NCBI GenBank assembly: GCA_900446925.1
Contig: UAVY01000010.1
Location: 248,001-312,000, forward strand
DNA from: Citrobacter koseri
GTDB lineage: Bacteria > Pseudomonadota > Gammaproteobacteria > Enterobacterales > Enterobacteriaceae
Length of the DNA: 64,000 nt
Direction of reading: 5' to 3'
The notes below the pieces were generated by a model. The model was given only the letters and a program-made list of their open reading frames with translations, did no database searches and was not told the origin of the DNA. Positions 1-10,340 of this stretch are shown in pieces; position 1 is the stretch's first letter, and every line of letters begins with the position of its first letter. The translations under genes were made by a program, and so were the position numbers.

Positions 1-32
1 ATAAACGATCTAATAAAGATCCCGTGCGATCC

Positions 33-60
33 TTGCGCTTTGCCCGGCAGTCCGTATAAT
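33..60 (+). promoter_or_regulatory. Candidate sigma70 promoter upstream of rpmH
   Basis: TTGCGC (33-38) and a perfect TATAAT (55-60) are separated by 16 bp. The site lies in the interval that separates rpmH from dnaA in related genomes, so it may be one of several rpmH promoters. This is a motif match only. Confidence 0.45.
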
Positions 61-157
61 CCTCCACCCGTTGTACAATGCCCATCGTACGGCGTTAGCG
101 CTGCTTGTTTTTCGCGCGAAAAGGTGCGGAAAAACGCAGGGTTTTAAGGAAAGAGAA

Positions 158-186
158 TTGACTCTGGAGTGTACAATTATTACAAT
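158..186 (+). promoter_or_regulatory. Candidate rpmH-rnpA promoter
   Basis: TTGACT (158-163) and TACAAT (181-186) are spaced by 17 bp, about 100 bp before the rpmH start. Strong promoters are known here in E. coli, which fits the high demand for L34. The rest of positions 1-287 shows no gene. Confidence 0.5.
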
Positions 187-287
187 CCGGCCTCTTTAAT
201 CACCCACGCTGAGGCGTAAGTCGTTCGATAATCGTTCGGGTATACGCAAAAGTCAGTGAATTTATTCAAGTTTAGGTAGAAATCGCC

Positions 288-429
<142 letters not shown>

Positions 430-446
430 TAAAAGCTAACCCCTGA

Positions 447-809
447 GTGGTTAAGCTCGCATTTCCCAGGGAGTTACGTTTGTTAACTCCCAGTCATTTC
501 ACATTTGTCTTCCAGCAGCCACAACGGGCTGGCCACGCCGCAAATCACCATCCTCGGCCGCCTGAATTCGCTGGGGGCATCCCCGCATCGGTCTAACCGT
601 CGCCAAGAAAAACGTTCGACGCGCGCATGAACGCAATCGGATTAAACGTCTGACGCGTGAAAGCTTCCGTCTGCGTCAACATGAACTCCCTGCAATGGAT
701 TTCGTGGGTGGTGGCGAAAAAAGGGGTTGCCGACCTCGATAACCGTGCTCTCTCGGAAGCGTTGGAAAAATTATGGCGCCGCCACTGTCGCCTGGCTCGC
801 GGGTCCTGA
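447..809 (+). CDS. rnpA: Ribonuclease P protein component (frameshifted)
   Basis: This is the basic protein cofactor of RNase P, which helps the catalytic RNA trim tRNA 5' leaders. The start is taken as GTG at 447, as in E. coli, giving [10 protein letters not shown]. The conserved basic RNR-type segment (reading [12 protein letters not shown]) lies near 630-675. The span is 363 bp against 360 expected for 119 residues. Three single-base insertions account for the difference: an extra C near 532, and extra Gs near 577 and 709. They restore the total to a multiple of three but scramble the frame between. The last 37 bp overlap yidD in another frame, as is normal for this locus. Confidence 0.88.
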
Positions 810-1031
810 TAGCCCTTATACGGGGTCTATCAACGCCTGATCAGTCCGCTGCTTGGGCCGCATTGCCGTTTCACGCCAACCTGCTCAAGCTACGGAATTG
901 AGGCATTGCGCAGGTTTGGAGTGATAAAAGGCAGTTGGTTGACGGTGAAACGCGTATTAAAATGCCACCCTTTACACCCTGGTGGTGACGATCCCGTCCC
1001 GCCCGGACCATTTGATACCAGAGAACACTAA
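773..1031 (+). CDS. yidD: Membrane protein insertion efficiency factor YidD (frameshifted)
   Basis: YidD is a small protein at the inner face of the membrane that assists YidC-dependent insertion. The ATG at 773 lies inside the end of rnpA, the usual arrangement. The cysteine-containing segment reading [12 protein letters not shown] (about 862-897) is the family hallmark. The span is 259 bp where 258 (85 residues) is expected. One extra G in GGGG near 821-824 breaks the frame after about 16 codons. Its stop lies 2 bp before the yidC start, so it is translationally linked to yidC. Confidence 0.86.
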
Positions 1032-1033
1032 CG

Positions 1034-2686
1034 ATGGATTCGCAACGCCAATCTTTTAGTCATCGCTTTGCTGTTCGTGTCTTTCATGATCTGGGCAAGC
1101 CTGGGAGCAGGATAAAAATCCGCAGCCTCAGACCCAACAGACCACGCAGACAACGACCACCGCAGCGGGTAGCGCCGCCGACCAGGGCGTACCGGCCAGT
1201 GGCCAGGGGAAACTGATTACGGTTAAGACCGACGTGCTTGATCTGACCATCAACACCCGTGGCGGTGATGTTGAGCAGGCCTTGCTGCCAACTTACCCGA
1301 AAGAGTTGGGTTCTAAAGAACCGTTCCAGTTGCTGGAAACGACTCCGCAGTTTATCTACCAGGCGCAGAGCGGCCTGACCGGTCGTGACGGCCCGGATAA
1401 CCCGGCTAACGGCCCGCGTCCGCTGTACAGCGTCGATAACGACACGTTTGTCCTCGCGGATGGCCAGAACGAACTGCATGTTCCGATGACCTGGACTGAC
1501 GCCGCTGGCAACACCTTCACCAAAACGTTTGTCCTCAAACGCGGTGAATATGCGGTCAACGTCAACTACAGGCGTGCAGAACGCCGGTGAGAAACCGCTG
1601 GAGATCTCCACCTTTGGTCAGTTGAAGCAATCCATCAATCTGCCGTCTCATCGCGACACCGGTAGCAGCAATTTTGCACTGCATACCTTCCGTGGGCGCG
1701 GCGTACTCCACGCCGGATGAGAAGTACGAAAAATACAAATTCGACACCATTGCCGATAACGAAAACCTGAACGTCAGCTCCAACGGCGGCTGGGTCGCCA
1801 TGTTGCAGCAGTACTTCGCAACGGCATGGATTCCACGTAACGACGGCACCAATAACTTCTATACCGCGAATCTGGGTAACGGCATTGCCGCTATCGGCTA
1901 TAAATCTCAGCCGGTTCTGGTACAGCCGGGTCAGACTGGCGCCATGACCAGCACCCTGTGGGTTGGCCCGGAAATTCAGGATAAAATGGCGGCCGTTGCA
2001 CCGCACCTGGATCTGACCGTTGATTACGGTTGGCTGTGGTTCATCTCTCAGCCGCTGTTCAAACTGCTGAAATGGATTCATAGCTTCCTGGGGTAACTGG
2101 GGCTTCTCCATCATCGTTATCACCTTTATCGTTCGTGGCATCATGTACCCGCTGACGAAAGCGCAGTACACCTCCATGGCGAAGATGCGTATGCTACAGC
2201 CGAAGATTCAGGCTATGCGCGAGCGTCTGGGCGGATGACAAACAGCGTCAGAGCCAGGAAATGATGGCCCTGTACAAAGCTGAGAAGGTTAACCCGCTGG
2301 GCGGCTGCTTCCCGCTGATCATCCAGATGCCTATCTTCCTGGCGTTGTACTACATGCTGATGGGCTCCATTGAACTGCGTCATGCGCCGTTCGCACTGTG
2401 GATCCATGACTTGTCCGCACAGGACCCGTACTACATCCTGCCGATCCTGATGGGCGTGACGATGTTCTTCATCCAGAAGATGTCTCCGACCACCGTGACC
2501 GACCCGATGCAGCAGAAGATCATGACCTTTATGCCGGTCATCTTCACGGTATTCTTCCTGTGGTTCCCGTCAGGTCTGGTGCTGTACTATATCGTCAGCA
2601 ACCTGGTAACCATCATCCAGCAGCAGCTGATTTACCGTGGTCTGGAGAAACGTGGCCTGCATAGCCGCGAGAAGAAAAGCTCCTGA
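1034..2686 (+). CDS. yidC: Membrane protein insertase YidC/Oxa1 (frameshifted)
   Basis: YidC inserts and folds inner-membrane proteins, alone or with SecYEG. The span is 1653 bp against 1647 expected for 548 residues. Six single-base insertions, each an extra C or G (near 1049, 1090, 1571, 1695, 2090 and 2231), account for the 6 bp. The periplasmic beta-sandwich domain is readable at about 1234-2095. The conserved C-terminal membrane segments are in one open frame from 2261 to 2686, ending in a basic cytoplasmic tail (SREKKSS). The N-terminal signal anchor is split by the first two insertions. The gene is essential, so these are taken as sequence errors. Confidence 0.92.
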
Positions 2687-2693
2687 TTCCATG

Positions 2694-2724
2694 TAAGCCG
2701 GGTAAGCATAGCGCCACCCGGCAA
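2694..2724. repeat. REP-type palindrome downstream of yidC
   Basis: Imperfect palindrome with the arms GCCGGGT and ACCCGGC around a short loop, typical of enterobacterial repetitive extragenic palindromes. It sits between the yidC stop and its terminator. Confidence 0.6.
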
Positions 2725-2741
2725 TCAGAACAGCGATGACA

Positions 2742-2767
2742 GGGCGGTCAATTGACCGCCTTTTTTA
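2742..2767 (+). terminator. Rho-independent terminator after yidC
   Basis: A perfect inverted repeat (GGCGGTCAATTGACCGCC, 2743-2760) is followed directly by six Ts. It closes the rpmH-yidC cluster ahead of mnmE. Confidence 0.85.
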
Positions 2768-2788
2768 TTAGCAAAAAAAGAGAAGATC

Positions 2789-4167
2789 ATGAGCCATAAC
2801 GACACTATCATCGGCCCAGGGCTACCCCACCGGGACGCGGTGGCGTCGGTATCCTGCGTATTTCCGGTCTCAAGGCGCGCGAGGTGGCCGAAGCCGTATT
2901 GGGGCAAGCTACCAAAACCGCGTTACGCCGATTACCTGCGGTTTAAAGATGCCGATGGCACGGCGCTGGATCAGGGGGGATCGCGCTGTGGTTTCCCGGC
3001 CCGAACTCGTTCACTGGGTGAAGACGTACTGGAACTGCAAGGGCATGGCGCCCGGTCATTCTCGACCTGCTGTTAAAACGTATTCTGACGCTCCCCGGCC
3101 TGCGCATTGCCAGACCGGGCGAGGTTCTCGAGCGCGCGTTCCTCAATGACAAGCTCGACTTAGCCCAGGCAGAAGCGATTGCCGACCTGATCGACGCCAG
3201 TTCCGAGCAGGCGGCACGCTCGGCGCTGAACTCGCTACAGGGGGCATTTTCCGCGCGTGTGAATCATCTTGTGGAAGCACTCACCTCACCTGCGCATCTA
3301 TGTGGAAGCAGCCATTGACTTCCGGACGAGGGAGATCGACTTCCTCTCCGACGGCAAAATTGAAGCCCAGCTCAACGGCGTGATCGCCGGATCTCGATGC
3401 GGGTACGCGCGAAGCGCGTCAGGGCAGCCTGGCTGGCGTGAAGGGATGAAGGTGGTCATTGCCGGACGCCCTAACGCCGGGAAATCGAGCCTGCTGAACG
3501 CCCTGGCGGGCCGTGAGGCCGCCATTGTCACCGATATCGCTGGCACCACCCGCGACGTGCTGCGCGAGCATATTCACATCGACGGAATGCCGCTGCACAT
3601 CATCGATACCGCCGGTCTGCGCGATGCCAGCGATGAAGTGGAACGCATTGGGGATTGAGCGCGCCTGGCAGGAGATAGAACAGGCCGACCGCGTGCTGTT
3701 TATGGTAGATGGCACAACCACCGATGCCGTTGATCCGGCGGAAATCTGGCCGGACTTTATCGGGCCCGTTTACCGGCGAAACTGCCGATCACCGTTGTGC
3801 GCAACAAAGCTGACATCACTGGCGAGACGGCTGGGTATCAGCGAGGTGAATGGTCACTCACTTGTCCGTCTTTCCGCCCGTACCGGCGAAGGCGTGGACG
3901 TATTGGCGTAACCATCTCAAACAAAGCATGGGCTTTGACACCAATATGGGAAGGCGGCTTCCTTGCCCGCCGTCGCCATCTTCAGGCGCTGGCAGAAGCC
4001 GCAGAACATCTCCAGCAGGGCAAATCACAGCTGCTTGGCGCCTGGGCTGGCGAACTGCTGCGGAGGAGCTGCGTCTGGCACAGCAGGCGCTGAGTGAGAT
4101 CACCGGCGAGTTTACCTCCGACGATCTGCTGGGCCGTATTTTCTCCAGCTTCTGTATTGGTAAGTGA
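2789..4167 (+). CDS. mnmE: tRNA modification GTPase MnmE (heavily frameshifted)
   Basis: MnmE works with MnmG to make the 5-carboxymethylaminomethyl group on wobble U34 of certain tRNAs. Visible landmarks are the start MSHNDTII, the P-loop GRPNAGKSS at about 3464-3490, the DTAGL G3 motif near 3606, and the C-terminal CIGK box ending at the stop codon, which is the formyl-folate and catalytic signature. The span is 1379 bp against 1365 for the 454-residue family, so about 14 net single-base insertions break it into many frames. This is the densest error cluster in the window. Its partner mnmG lies at 27.4-29.2 kb. Confidence 0.9.
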
Positions 4168-4176
4168 TGTTGTTTT

Positions 4177-4250
4177 GCCCGGTGGCACTACGTTTACCGG
4201 GCGCGACTAAATCTGGTAGGCCGGATAAGGCAAAGCCGCCATCCCGGCCC
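4177..4250. repeat. REP/BIME element after mnmE
   Basis: Two adjacent palindromic units: GCCCGGTGGC...TTTACCGGGC (4177-4202) and GTAGGCCGGATAAGGC...GCCATCCCGGCC (4216-4249). This is the usual two-unit REP arrangement. The rest of the 191-bp mnmE-mdtL gap holds only a probable mdtL leader. Confidence 0.75.
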
Positions 4251-4358
4251 AATCCAATATAAATTTCCTCACAGGAAATCACCGTTATCCAAATGGCAAC
4301 TCGCGTCACAGAAAAAGCTCCCCCGTATTCTTAGCGCCACGCTTATTGTGAGGACGCT

Positions 4359-5530
4359 ATGACCCGCTTTCTAATCTGTAGTTTTGCCCTTGTTTTACTC
4401 TACCCAGCTGGCATCGACATGTATCTGGTCGGTTTACCCCGTATTGCCGCCGATCTGAACGCCAGCGAGGCGCAGCTGCACATCGCGTTTTCGGTATACC
4501 TGGCCGGGATGGCCACCGCAATGCTGTTTGCGGGTAAAGTTGCAGACCAGTCAGGGCGCAAACCGGTAGCGATAGCGGGCGCGGTGATATTCATCATCGC
4601 CTCCATGCTTTGCTCACGAGCAACGGATGGGTCGCTGTTCCTGACCGGGCGCTTTATTCAGGGCATCGGGGCGGGGTGCTGTTATGTGGTGGCGTTTGCG
4701 ATTTTGCGCGACACGCTGGACGATCGCCGCCGGGCGAAAGTGTTATCGCTATTAAACGGAATTACCTGCATTGTGCCGGTATTAGCGCCAGTGTTAGGGC
4801 ATTTGATTATGCTTAAATTCCCGTGGCAAAGTCTGTTTTACACGATGATAGCGATGGGTATCGCGGTATGCCTGCTCTCGGTGTTTATCCTGAAAGAAAC
4901 GCGCCCGGCAACATGCTCATCGACCTCGCGCCCTCAGCAAAATGCAGAGTCGCTGCTCAACCGCTTTTTCCTCAGCCGTCTGGCGATCACCACGTTGAGC
5001 GTGTCGGTGATCCTCACATTTGTAAACACCTCGCCGGTGTTGCTCATGGAAATGATGGGCTTTGATCGCGGTGAATACGCCACCACAATGGCGCTGACGG
5101 CAGGCATCAGCATGGCGGTGTCGTTCTCAACGCCTTTGCGCTGAGCGTATTTAAACCGCGCACGCTGATGCTCACGTCGCAAGGGCTGTTTCTGGCTGCG
5201 GGCATCGTACTCAGCCTCTCATCCTCTCACGCCGTCACGCTCTTTGGCCTGACGCTCATCTGCGCGGGTTTTTCAGTTGGCTTTGGCGTGGCGATGAGCC
5301 AGGCATTAGGCCCATTCTCACTGCGTGCTGGCGTCGCAAGCTCTGTACTCGGCATTGCACAGGTCTGCGGGTCATCGCTGTGGATATGGCTGGCGGCAGT
5401 CATTGGCTTTAACGCCCTGAATATGCTGATCGGGATTCTGATTGGCTGTAGCATGGTCTGTATCCTGTTACTGATGACCATACAGCCCGCAGCGCATTAT
5501 GAAAAAATCCATCACCAGTCTCGATCTTAA
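4359..5530 (+). CDS. mdtL: MFS multidrug efflux transporter MdtL (frameshifted)
   Basis: MdtL is a 12-helix drug:proton antiporter of the major facilitator superfamily, in the Bcr/CmlA-like DHA1 group. The first part (4359 to about 5135) gives helices 1-8, including the loop 2-3 signature [13 protein letters not shown]. The last four helices continue in another frame to the TAA at 5528. One T is missing in CCTTTGCG at 5131-5140, where relatives have CCTTTTGCG. Repaired, the protein is 390 residues, close to the 391 of E. coli. The 3' end overlaps yidZ by 32 bp. In E. coli the tnaCAB operon lies upstream; here it is absent. Confidence 0.9.
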
Positions 5531-6471
5531 TCTGTTGTTATGTTTGCAGCTTCTGATGCAGGAGCGCAGCGTCACCAAAGCGGCGAAGCGGATGAACGTC
5601 ACGCCCTCGGCGGTGAGTAAGTCGCTGTCAAAGCTGCGAACATGGTTTGATGACCCGCTGTTTGTGAACACGCCGCTGGGGCTGACGCCGACGCCGCTGA
5701 TGGTCAATATGGAACAAAGCCTGGCGGACTGGATGCAGATGAGCAATCAGCTGCTTGATAAACCGCATCACGAATCGCCACGCGGCCTGAAATTTGAACT
5801 GGCGGCAGAGTCGCCGCTGGTAATGATCATGTTCAATTCTCTGTCGCAGCAGATTTATCAGCGCTATCCGCAGGCCACAATCAAGGTGCGTAACTGGGAT
5901 TACGACTCGCTGGATGCCATTACACGCGGCGAGGTGGATCTCGGCTTTACCGGAAGGGAGAGCCATCCCCGTTCGCGGGAGCTTCTCAGCCTGCTGCCGC
6001 TGTCTATCGATTTTGAAGTCCTGTTCAGCGACCTCCCCTGGGTCTGGCTGCGGGAAGATCACCCGGCGCTACAAGAAGAGTGGAATCTGGAAACATTTTT
6101 ACGCTATCCGCATATCAGCATTTGCTGGGAGCAAAGCGACACCTGGGCGCTGGATGATGTATTGCAGGAGATGGGCCGCAAACGCAACATCGCCTTAAGT
6201 TTACCGGGGTTTGAACAATCGCTGTTTATGGCCGCCCAGCCGAACCACTCGCTGCTGGCGACCGCGCCTCTCTACTGCCAGCGTTATAACCAGCTCCCAC
6301 CAGCTCCCGTTGGTCGCGCGTCCTCTCCCTTTTGACGCCGCCCAGCGAGAAAAGCTGATGGTGCCTTTTACCCTCCTTTGGCATAAACGTAACAGCCATA
6401 ACCCTAAAATTATCTGGTTAAAAGAGACCATTAAAACGCTCTATAGCCCACCTCTCCTGACGGTAAATTAA
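5499..6471 (+). CDS. yidZ: LysR-family regulator YidZ (frameshifted near the C-terminus)
   Basis: This is a LysR-type transcriptional regulator reported to affect anaerobic nitric oxide resistance in E. coli. The N-terminal helix-turn-helix is clear: residues about 18-40 read [20 protein letters not shown], followed by the linker helix and a LysR substrate-binding domain. An extra C in CTCCCAC at 6293-6300 shifts the frame about 57 codons before the end. The correct ending continues in another frame to the TAA at 6469. Repaired length is 323 residues, against 319 in E. coli. It overlaps the end of mdtL, suggesting co-transcription. Confidence 0.88.
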
Positions 6472-6607
6472 CCACGACCGCGTCAGAAATGTAAAAGTCG
6501 CGTAAGCGCCGCTGTTTTTGTCGAACTTTTGACCAGTAAAACCTGTCCATAATCTACGTAAATGTTACTCTCGTAATAATCACGGACCATTAATCACGGA
6601 GCGAAAA

Positions 6608-7359
6608 ATGGCGACACATTTTGCCAGAGGATTCTTACGGAGGGACACCTGATTTCAGTCCCGTCTGCCTTCTCCATGCCACATCGAAGCCAGAAACCTT
6701 CCCGCTCACCGCCGGACACGTTTTTTGGCTTCACGCGGCTTACTGCTGAACTGATGTTTATGCTCTACGGAACCAGCGAGCTGCCGGAAATAGCTATTCA
6801 GGCCAAAGGGAAGCCTGTCTTTCGCGATAAAAATCTGCCCGCGTTCTCCATCTCATATGCCGGGAATATGGTGGGCGTGGCGCTGACAACGGAGGGGGAA
6901 TGCGGTCTGGATATGGAATTACAGCGAGCCATGCGAGGCTTCCATAGCCCACTCTCAGCCGAGAGCCCGGCGTTCTCCAGCAACGAAAATCTGTGGATCA
7001 ACAATCAGAGCGATCCCAACGAAGCGCGCGCGCAACTGATCACCTTACGCCAGAGCGTGCTAAAGCTAACCGGTGACGTACTGAATGACGATCCGCGTGA
7101 ACTCCAGCTCCTTCCCGGCGCAGGCCGCCTGAAATGCGCCCACGTTACGCAGGTGGAGGCAATATGCGACGCGGAAGATATTCTGGTCTGGTCGGTGGCG
7201 GTTACGCCAGCCATTGAAAAACTGAATGTTTGGGAGTTTGATAGTAAGCAAGGATGGAAAAGCCTGGCCGATATCCAGACCCGGGCGAATGAACCCACCG
7301 GTCGCCTGATGCGATTCGCTCAATTATCCACAGCAAAGTCATCTTATACACTTAGCTGA
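6608..7359 (+). CDS. yieE: Phosphopantetheinyl transferase-like protein YieE (frameshifted at the N-terminus)
   Basis: YieE resembles 4'-phosphopantetheinyl transferases, which transfer the pantetheine arm of CoA to carrier proteins. The ATG at 6608 opens MATHFARG. The frame is then disturbed by a missing A near 6626, an extra C near 6662 and a missing G near 6743. The rest is open to 7359; repaired length is about 250 residues. The metal-binding GLDME is present (near 6904). The usual WxxKEAxxK region reads TLRQSVLK, without the canonical catalytic Glu. No synthase or carrier protein lies nearby, so the substrate is unknown. Confidence 0.8.
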
Positions 7360-7399
7360 TTCGGCCCTGTCCCGGCCGCCATGATGAAAAGGAGTAATC

Positions 7400-7967
7400 A
7401 TGTCCGAAACGTTGAATGTTGTTACGTTACTGGGGAGCCTGCGCAAAGGTTCATTTAACGGTATGGTCGCCCGCACGCTGCCGAAAATTGCCCCGGCAGG
7501 CATGGAGGTCAGCGCATTACCTTCGATTGGCGATATTCCGCTGTATGACGCTGATGTGCAGCAGGAAGAGGGGTTCCCGGCGAGCGTTTGAAGCGCTGGC
7601 AGAGCAAATCCGTAAAGCGGACGGCGTCGTCATCGTCACACCGGAATACAACTACTCGGTGCCTGGCGGACTGAAAAACGCGATCGACTGGCTGTCCCGC
7701 CTGCCAGAACAGCCGTTAGCCGGGAAACCGGTGCTGATCCAGACCAGCTCAATGGGGGCAATCGGCGGCGCTCGCTGTCAGTATCATCTGCGCCAGATTC
7801 TGGTATTCCTTGATGCGATGGTAATGAACAAACCGGAGTTTATGGGCGGCGTGATTCAGAACAAAGTTGACCCGCAAACCGGGGAAGTGGTTGATCAAAG
7901 CACGATTGATCATCTTACCGGCCAGCTAACCGCGTTTGGCGATTACATTCAGCGCGTTAAAGCGTGA
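7400..7967 (+). CDS. chrR: NADPH-dependent FMN quinone/chromate reductase (frameshifted)
   Basis: This is a flavodoxin-like FMN reductase (ChrR/YieF family) that reduces quinones by two electrons and incidentally chromate. The N-terminal FMN phosphate loop reads LLGSLRKGSFNG. TPEYNYSVPGGLKNAIDW (near 7642-7695) is the flavin-binding signature. An extra T at 7587-7589 shifts the frame after codon 63. Repaired, the product is 188 residues, the family length. It follows yieE after a short gap with its own ribosome-binding site AAGGAG (7389-7394). It is usually placed in defence against quinone and oxidative stress. Confidence 0.9.
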
Positions 7968-7980
7968 TAACAGCGCGCGC

Positions 7981-8060
7981 GTAGGGCCGCAGGCCGGATA
8001 AGGCGTTTGGCCGCCATCCGGCTATCAAATTTGCCTGATGGCGCTACGCTTATCAGGCCA
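7981..8060. repeat. REP/BIME element between chrR and adeP
   Basis: Contains GCCGGATAAGGCG...CGCCATCCGGC and GCCTGATGGCGC...TTATCAGGC units. It lies between two convergent genes. Confidence 0.75.
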
Positions 8061-8092
8061 GGACACCTCGCGCAGCGCCGTATCAGCGGCAA

Positions 8093-9430
8093 TTAGTGCG
8101 CGTCGATAAACACAATCTTCAGCACAAACAACAACGCCACAACCACCACGCAAGGGCTCAGCTCACGCAGACGTCCGGTGCCGATTTTCATCACACAGTA
8201 AGAGATAAAGCCCAGCGCGATACCTTCGGTAATCGAGAAGCTGAACGGCATCATCACGGCAGTAATAAACGCCGGAACAGACTCGGTAAGGTCTTGCCAT
8301 TTAACGCGCGCCAGACTGGAAGTCATCAGTACGCCAACATAGATCAGCGCCCCGGCAGCGGCATAACCCGGCACCATTCCCGCCAGCGGCGACAGGAAGA
8401 TAACCAGCAGGAACAGCAGACCGACAACAACGGCGGTCAGGCCCGTGCGCCCGCCGACGGATACGCCGGATGAGGACTCGATATAGGCGGTAACCGACGA
8501 GGTTCCAATAAACGCCCCGGTCACAGAAGAGACGCTATCGACGAACAGCGCCTGCTTCATCCGCGGGAATTTACCTTTCTCATCAGCCAGACCGGCTTTG
8601 TCGGTAACGCCAATCAGCGTGCCGGAGGAGTCGAACAGGTTCACCAGCATGAAGGAGAAAATCACGCCAGCCAGACCAATGTTAAACGAGCCCGCCAGAT
8701 CCACATGCCCGATCACAGAGCTAACGCTTGGCGGCGCAGAGACAATGCCGTTGTAATGCACATCACCCATCATCCAGCCGAGCAGCGTCGTTACAATAAT
8801 AGAGACCAGCACGGCGGCATGAATGTTACGTGATGCCAGAATAGCGATGATGAAGAAGCCCAGCACGCCGAGCAGTACGCTGTGAGAGGTCAGATTACCG
8901 ATGCTCACCAGGGTTTCCGGGTTCGCGACGATAACGCCTGCGTTTTTCAGCCCCATCATGCCGATAAACAGGCCGATACCGCTGGTGATGCCCACGCGCA
9001 GACTGACCGGAATGTTAGCAATCATCCAGTAACGCACGCGGAAGATGGTCAGCAGCAGCAGGCCGATCGCTCCCCAGAAGATTGCGCCCATACCAACCTG
9101 CCAGGACAGCCCCATCGCGCCAACGACCACGAAGGCGAAAAACGCGTTCAGACCCATAGCCGGCGCCAGCGCGACCGGTAAATTAGCAAACAGCCCCATC
9201 AGAATGCTGCCGAACGCCGCGATAAGACAGGTAGTAACGAAGACGGCGCTGGTGTCCATGCCAGCAACGCCAAGAATCTGCGGGTTAACAAAAACGATGT
9301 AAACCATCGTCAGGAAGGTGGTAAAACCGGCGATCACTTCGGTTCGTGCCGTCGTGCCATGTTCGCGCAGTTTAAACACGCGTTCCAGCATACCCTGACC
9401 AGAAGTCTGGGTGGTGTGTTGTTGACTCAT
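8093..9430 (-). CDS. adeP: Adenine permease AdeP (NCS2/AzgA family)
   Basis: AdeP (formerly PurP/YieG) is a proton-coupled high-affinity adenine transporter of the AzgA-like NCS2 group. The 445-residue frame is intact and full length. It is almost entirely hydrophobic, with about 12-14 membrane helices. The family motifs GLNAFFAF near residue 95 and GTSSVTAYIESSSGVSVGG near residue 310 are present. It is divergent from yieH across a 165-bp gap where both promoters should lie. The start at 9430 is preceded by AAGGAGG-like bases on the minus strand near 9443-9452. Confidence 0.94.
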   Translation of the reverse strand: MSQQHTTQTSGQGMLERVFKLREHGTTARTEVIAGFTTFLTMVYIVFVNPQILGVAGMDTSAVFVTTCLIAAFGSILMGLFANLPVALAPAMGLNAFFAFVVVGAMGLSWQVGMGAIFWGAIGLLLLTIFRVRYWMIANIPVSLRVGITSGIGLFIGMMGLKNAGVIVANPETLVSIGNLTSHSVLLGVLGFFIIAILASRNIHAAVLVSIIVTTLLGWMMGDVHYNGIVSAPPSVSSVIGHVDLAGSFNIGLAGVIFSFMLVNLFDSSGTLIGVTDKAGLADEKGKFPRMKQALFVDSVSSVTGAFIGTSSVTAYIESSSGVSVGGRTGLTAVVVGLLFLLVIFLSPLAGMVPGYAAAGALIYVGVLMTSSLARVKWQDLTESVPAFITAVMMPFSFSITEGIALGFISYCVMKIGTGRLRELSPCVVVVALLFVLKIVFIDAH

Positions 9431-9595
9431 TATCTATTTCCGAACAAGGAGGGAAAATTCGTCGCTATCCTATACCAAAATGCGACAATAAGGGCAGTTG
9501 TGAGACACTTTTTTTCATTGAATTTGCTTATACGGCAACGATTGCGTCGCACAATAAGGCATTACGAAAACGTTAAACTAGCGAGAAAAGAAAGC

Positions 9596-10267
9596 ATGTC
9601 CCAGATTCAAGCGGTATTTTTCGACTGCGACGGTACGCTGGTCGACAGTGAAGTCATTTGCTCCCGCGCGTATGTCGCGATGTTCCAGGAATTCGGCATC
9701 ACGCTCGATCTCGAAGAGGTGTTCAAACGCTTTAAAGGCGTAAAACTCTACGAAATCATCGATATCATTAACGAGGAGCAGGGTGTGTCGTTAGCAAAAG
9801 CGGATTTAGAACCCGTTTACCGCGCCGAGGTCGCACGCCTGTTCGACTCAGAACTGGAGGTGATCGCAGGGGCAAATGCGCTGCTGGACAGCATGACGGT
9901 GCCGATGTGCGTTGTCTCTAACGGCCCGGTCAGCAAAATGCAGCATTCACTGGGCAAGCTGGGCATGTTGCATCATTTTCCAGAAAAATTGTTCAGCGGC
10001 TATGACATTCAACGCTGGAAGCCCGATCCGGCTCTGATGTTCCACGCGGCAAAAGCCATGAATGTTAACGTGGAGAATTGCATTCTGGTGGATGATTCCA
10101 GTGCCGGCGCCCGGTCGGGAATCGATGCGGGAATGGAGGTGTTCTACTTCTGCGCCGATCCACACAACAAACCGATCGATCATCCAAAAGTAACGACGTT
10201 TACCGATCTGGCACAGTTGCCGGGATTGTGGAAGGCGCGGGTTGGAATATCGTCGATTAAACCGTAG
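9596..10267 (+). CDS. yieH: 6-phosphogluconate phosphatase YieH (HAD superfamily)
   Basis: YieH is a haloacid dehalogenase-type phosphatase active on 6-phosphogluconate and other sugar phosphates in E. coli. Visible motifs are FFDCDGTLVDS (residues 8-18, with the two catalytic Asp), VVSNGP (motif II), a Lys in the RWKPDP motif III, and ILVDDSSAG (motif IV). The open frame extends upstream to 9359. The ATG at 9596 is chosen because it matches the family start MSQIQAVFFD and leaves the divergent adeP promoter region free. Length is 223 residues, close to the 221 of E. coli. Confidence 0.92.
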   Translation: MSQIQAVFFDCDGTLVDSEVICSRAYVAMFQEFGITLDLEEVFKRFKGVKLYEIIDIINEEQGVSLAKADLEPVYRAEVARLFDSELEVIAGANALLDSMTVPMCVVSNGPVSKMQHSLGKLGMLHHFPEKLFSGYDIQRWKPDPALMFHAAKAMNVNVENCILVDDSSAGARSGIDAGMEVFYFCADPHNKPIDHPKVTTFTDLAQLPGLWKARVGISSIKP

Positions 10268-10340
10268 GCCTGATAAGCAAAGCGCCATCAGGCGAATGGC
10301 GCAGAATGCCGGATGCGGCGTAACGCCTTATCCGGCCTAC
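10263..10340. repeat. REP/BIME element after yieH
   Basis: Two units: GTAGGCCTGATAAGC...GCCATCAGGCG and GCCGGATGCGGCG...CCTTATCCGGCCTAC. It starts inside the yieH stop region and separates yieH from the convergent phoU. The E. coli genes normally found here (cbrBC, yieKL, bgl) are missing. Confidence 0.75.

Noticed and set aside
9359..9595. N-terminal extension of yieH
   Set aside because: The extension overlaps the start of the divergent adeP gene; the ATG at 9596 matches the family start.
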